A stretch of 64,000 nucleotides of DNA from JBCDJI01 sp964351865. Its GTDB lineage: Bacteria; Verrucomicrobiota; Verrucomicrobiia; Methylacidiphilales; JBCBYL01. Positions 61,907-64,000 of this stretch are shown one piece after another. The stretch lies in contig CAYGPJ010000011.1 in assembly GCA_964351865.1 (NCBI GenBank), forward strand, positions 1 through 64,000, written 5' to 3'. The notes under the pieces are model-generated. The model was not told where the DNA came from, did not search any database, and saw nothing but the letters and a program-made list of their open reading frames with translations. Position 1 is the first letter of the stretch; each line of letters starts with the position of its first letter. The translations under genes and the position numbers were made by a program.

Positions 61907-64000
61907 CTATGGGAAAGCGATCGTATACCTTTGTTCGGGTTCACTGATAAATGTGAGGATACCTCCCGCTTCGATACTGGATTGTATCGTCTGGTTCTTA
62001 GCGTCCAACACACGCGTGCCCTTAGCTGAGAGACCTGAATACTTTAGTCGGCACTCTCCACCACTTCGTGCGGTGACGCTTAACTCCGTCATCTTTTGAT
62101 CCGTCCACTTCGCGGAAATCGAGAAATTACCACGTGCAATCAGCCCATCGAACGAGCCGGTGCTCCACGCTTGCGGTAGTGCAGGCAATAGCTCGATGTA
62201 GCCTTGATGGCTTTGCAGCAGCATTTCCGACACGCCAGCCATGACGCCAAAGTTACCATCGATTTGAAAAGGAGGATGCAGTGTCCACAAATTTGGCACG
62301 GTCTTTTCCGCGATAAACAGCTGGTAGATCTTATGCGCTCTGTCGCCGTCCTGCAGGCGGGCCCAGCAGTTCATACGGTGCGCCATCGCCCAACCCGTGG
62401 TGACGTCGCCACGTAGATTAAGTGTCTTGGTGGCAGCTTGCTGCCACTCAGGTGTGCTGGAGTTTATCAAAGTGCCGGGATACAGCGGGCACAGGTGTGA
62501 AATGTGACGGTGATATTTATCCCCAAGCGAGGAATAGGTCGTTTCCTCGCGCCACTCCTTGATTTGGCCGGAGTCGCCGATATTGATGGGATCTAATTTG
62601 GGCAGTTCCTTACGGATCGTCTCCAGCAGTGGGTCGGCATCTCCCAAGGCGGTAGCCAAGGTGAGCACATCCTGATGATTTTCCCATACAAAGCCCTGAT
62701 CGAATGTGCAGCCCGTAGTAATGTAGTGCTTGCCCTTGTGTTGATCCAAATGCCCGGGCATGCCTTCGAGTTGTTTTTTATCACGTATGGGATTTTCGGG
62801 TGATGCGGAGGGCTTGACCAACAGGGTGTCCCCCTGCTCGATGAGTGTCTTTGAGAAAAAGCGGCTCATGCCTGAGAGGGCGGGATAGGCCACGTCCTTG
62901 AGGTAGTCGCGATCCAACGTGAACGCGTAGTAGTCCATCAACAACTTAGTGGTGAATCCTCCAGTGCCGGGACCCGAGTGGCCGCCAGGCGGTCTGACCT
63001 TATAGGGAGTCGCGCCAGTGCCGATAGCCCAACCGTTCTGCGTCACATCGCTGGATACTCGCTCGGGATGGTGTTGCTGTAAATAGGTTCGCGCATTCTC
63101 CTGTGCTTGCGGGTGGTAGGCTTTGAAGTAGTTGATATACGCTTCAAACGTCTCCGCCAAATTCACCGAGCAGGCACCCCAGTAGTTCATTTGAAGATTA
63201 ATGTTATGCCAGTAGCCACCGGTCCATGGGGTGATTTCATACTGGCTCCAAGTGCCTTGCAGGCCTGCCGGCAGCGTCTTTTCACGTGAACTGGCAATCA
63301 AGAGGTAGCGCCCATATTGAAACATCAACTCTTCCAGATAGGTGTCGTGGGTGCCTTCTTGGTAGCCTGCTAGAAGTTCATGGGTGGGCAGCGGAGAAAC
63401 CGTAGCGTTCAAGTTGACACTGACGCGTCCGAACAGATTTTGGTAGTCGGCTAGGTGACGCTGCTTGAGCTCGGCGGATCCCTTAGTCGCGGCCGCGGCA
63501 ATGATCTGACTGATACGCTCGTGCGGGAATTTCGTGGCATCCAGTTTCTCACTATCTGTTTTTTTAAAGACGTCTTGCGAGAGCTCATAATTGGTTCCGG
63601 CCGCGACAATGATGCTGACGCTGTCGGCTCCTGTGACGGTGAGCGTGCCCTCTCCGCTGGTGATCGTTCCGCCTTGATGCAGCACTTTAAATTGCCCTTC
63701 GAAATTATTGCCCTCCAGCGGAAGACTACCAGCGAGTGTAATCGTGTCCCCCTGTGCGACTACGGTGCCCGTTTTTTTGTCCTCCTGACGCAGACTCTTT
63801 AAGTAGGGAATCTGCGGGGCTAGCGTGAAGGAGACTGCGCCGGGGGTGTCGGCAGTTAAAATAATAACCATCACCTGATCAGGATAGCTCACAAAATACT
63901 CCCGCGTATAGCGAACGCCATCAGATTGGTAGGCAACGTGGGCAATGGCCTCATTCAGGTTCAACGAGCGACGATAGTCCTGCACATCCTGGTGATCGAA
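61907..64000 (-). CDS. GH95-family glycoside hydrolase (alpha-L-fucosidase/galactosidase), partial
   Basis: Incomplete at the window's right edge; about 697 C-terminal residues are seen and translation continues through the end in frame. Family signatures are YRRSLNLNEAIAHVAYQSDG, GLQGTWSQYEITPWTGGYWHNINLQMNYWG, KPSASPENP, HRHISHLCPLYPGTLIN, TTGWAMAHRMNCWARLQDGDRAH and QIDGNFGVMAGVSEML. GH95 enzymes remove alpha-L-fucose or alpha-L-galactose from the polymer chain end. It is the first gene of the minus-strand carbohydrate locus within view. Confidence 0.92.
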   Translation of the reverse strand, partial: FDHQDVQDYRRSLNLNEAIAHVAYQSDGVRYTREYFVSYPDQVMVIILTADTPGAVSFTLAPQIPYLKSLRQEDKKTGTVVAQGDTITLAGSLPLEGNNFEGQFKVLHQGGTITSGEGTLTVTGADSVSIIVAAGTNYELSQDVFKKTDSEKLDATKFPHERISQIIAAAATKGSAELKQRHLADYQNLFGRVSVNLNATVSPLPTHELLAGYQEGTHDTYLEELMFQYGRYLLIASSREKTLPAGLQGTWSQYEITPWTGGYWHNINLQMNYWGACSVNLAETFEAYINYFKAYHPQAQENARTYLQQHHPERVSSDVTQNGWAIGTGATPYKVRPPGGHSGPGTGGFTTKLLMDYYAFTLDRDYLKDVAYPALSGMSRFFSKTLIEQGDTLLVKPSASPENPIRDKKQLEGMPGHLDQHKGKHYITTGCTFDQGFVWENHQDVLTLATALGDADPLLETIRKELPKLDPINIGDSGQIKEWREETTYSSLGDKYHRHISHLCPLYPGTLINSSTPEWQQAATKTLNLRGDVTTGWAMAHRMNCWARLQDGDRAHKIYQLFIAEKTVPNLWTLHPPFQIDGNFGVMAGVSEMLLQSHQGYIELLPALPQAWSTGSFDGLIARGNFSISAKWTDQKMTELSVTARSGGECRLKYSGLSAKGTRVLDAKNQTIQSSIEAGGILTFISEPEQRYTIAFP

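Overview
The window looks like a chromosomal segment of a marine Verrucomicrobiota bacterium, probably of the Opitutae / Puniceicoccales type (Coraliomargarita- or Lentimonas-like). This placement is inferred from content: PEP-CTERM proteins, a prepilin-type protein embedded in a CAZyme operon, secreted sulfatases with a calcium-loop C-terminal domain, an AP2-domain nucleoid-like protein, and LpxA showing a Gram-negative envelope. No rRNA or other definitive marker is present.

The left two thirds (about 1-41500) is mostly housekeeping. 1-5800: obgE, a TolC-type outer-membrane protein, a TonB/ExbB/ExbD set and peptide deformylase. 5800-11800: a cytosine/guanine-deaminase-type amidohydrolase and the biotin genes bioF and bioA, separated by a GntR-ABC transporter module. 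11800-19600: a histone-deacetylase-like hydrolase, a Fic protein, a MidA-type methyltransferase beside an isolated nuoA, a lysine-rich AP2 protein, a DUF4230-like protein and ilvD. 19700-26700: a thioredoxin-fold lipoprotein lacking its CxxC, LemA plus an M48 protease, an RRM protein and a TrkA-type K+ channel. 26700-33000: pyrE-ridA, TatD, thrB, a Sua5 protein, nadC and a dicarboxylate symporter. 33500-40000: lpxA, a broken RelE-type toxin with its antitoxin, radC, VapBC, a PIG-L deacetylase and a UTP-sugar pyrophosphorylase.

40000-45700 is accessory and tRNA-linked. It holds a GIY-YIG nuclease gene bracketed by 62-bp direct repeats containing the 3' end of tRNA-fMet, a tRNA-Lys locus with a truncated 5' copy and repeated 3'-end scars, an AbiEii-like nucleotidyltransferase pair, a formylglycine-generating enzyme and a second VapBC pair. 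45700-64000 is a minus-strand carbohydrate locus: GH95 (truncated by the window edge), two PEP-CTERM proteins, a multidomain sulfatase, a small secreted protein, a prepilin-like protein, a clan-A (GH51-like) glycosidase, a canonical sulfatase, GH1, GH5 and then hrpB. The set suggests breakdown of a sulfated, fucose-containing polysaccharide, with the nearby formylglycine-generating enzyme able to activate the sulfatase.

Repeats are unusually informative. Two copies of a roughly 275-bp non-coding element with near-perfect 22-bp terminal inverted repeats and 9-10-bp target duplications lie in opposite orientation 25 kb apart. Each carries a perfect 58-nt palindrome. The palindrome core (GGGACGGAGGTAA or close) also occurs as two stand-alone REP-like hairpins. 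A second intergenic family begins GTAGGGCG. The toxin-antitoxin module beside lpxA sits between two copies of the whole radC-lpxA intergenic region.
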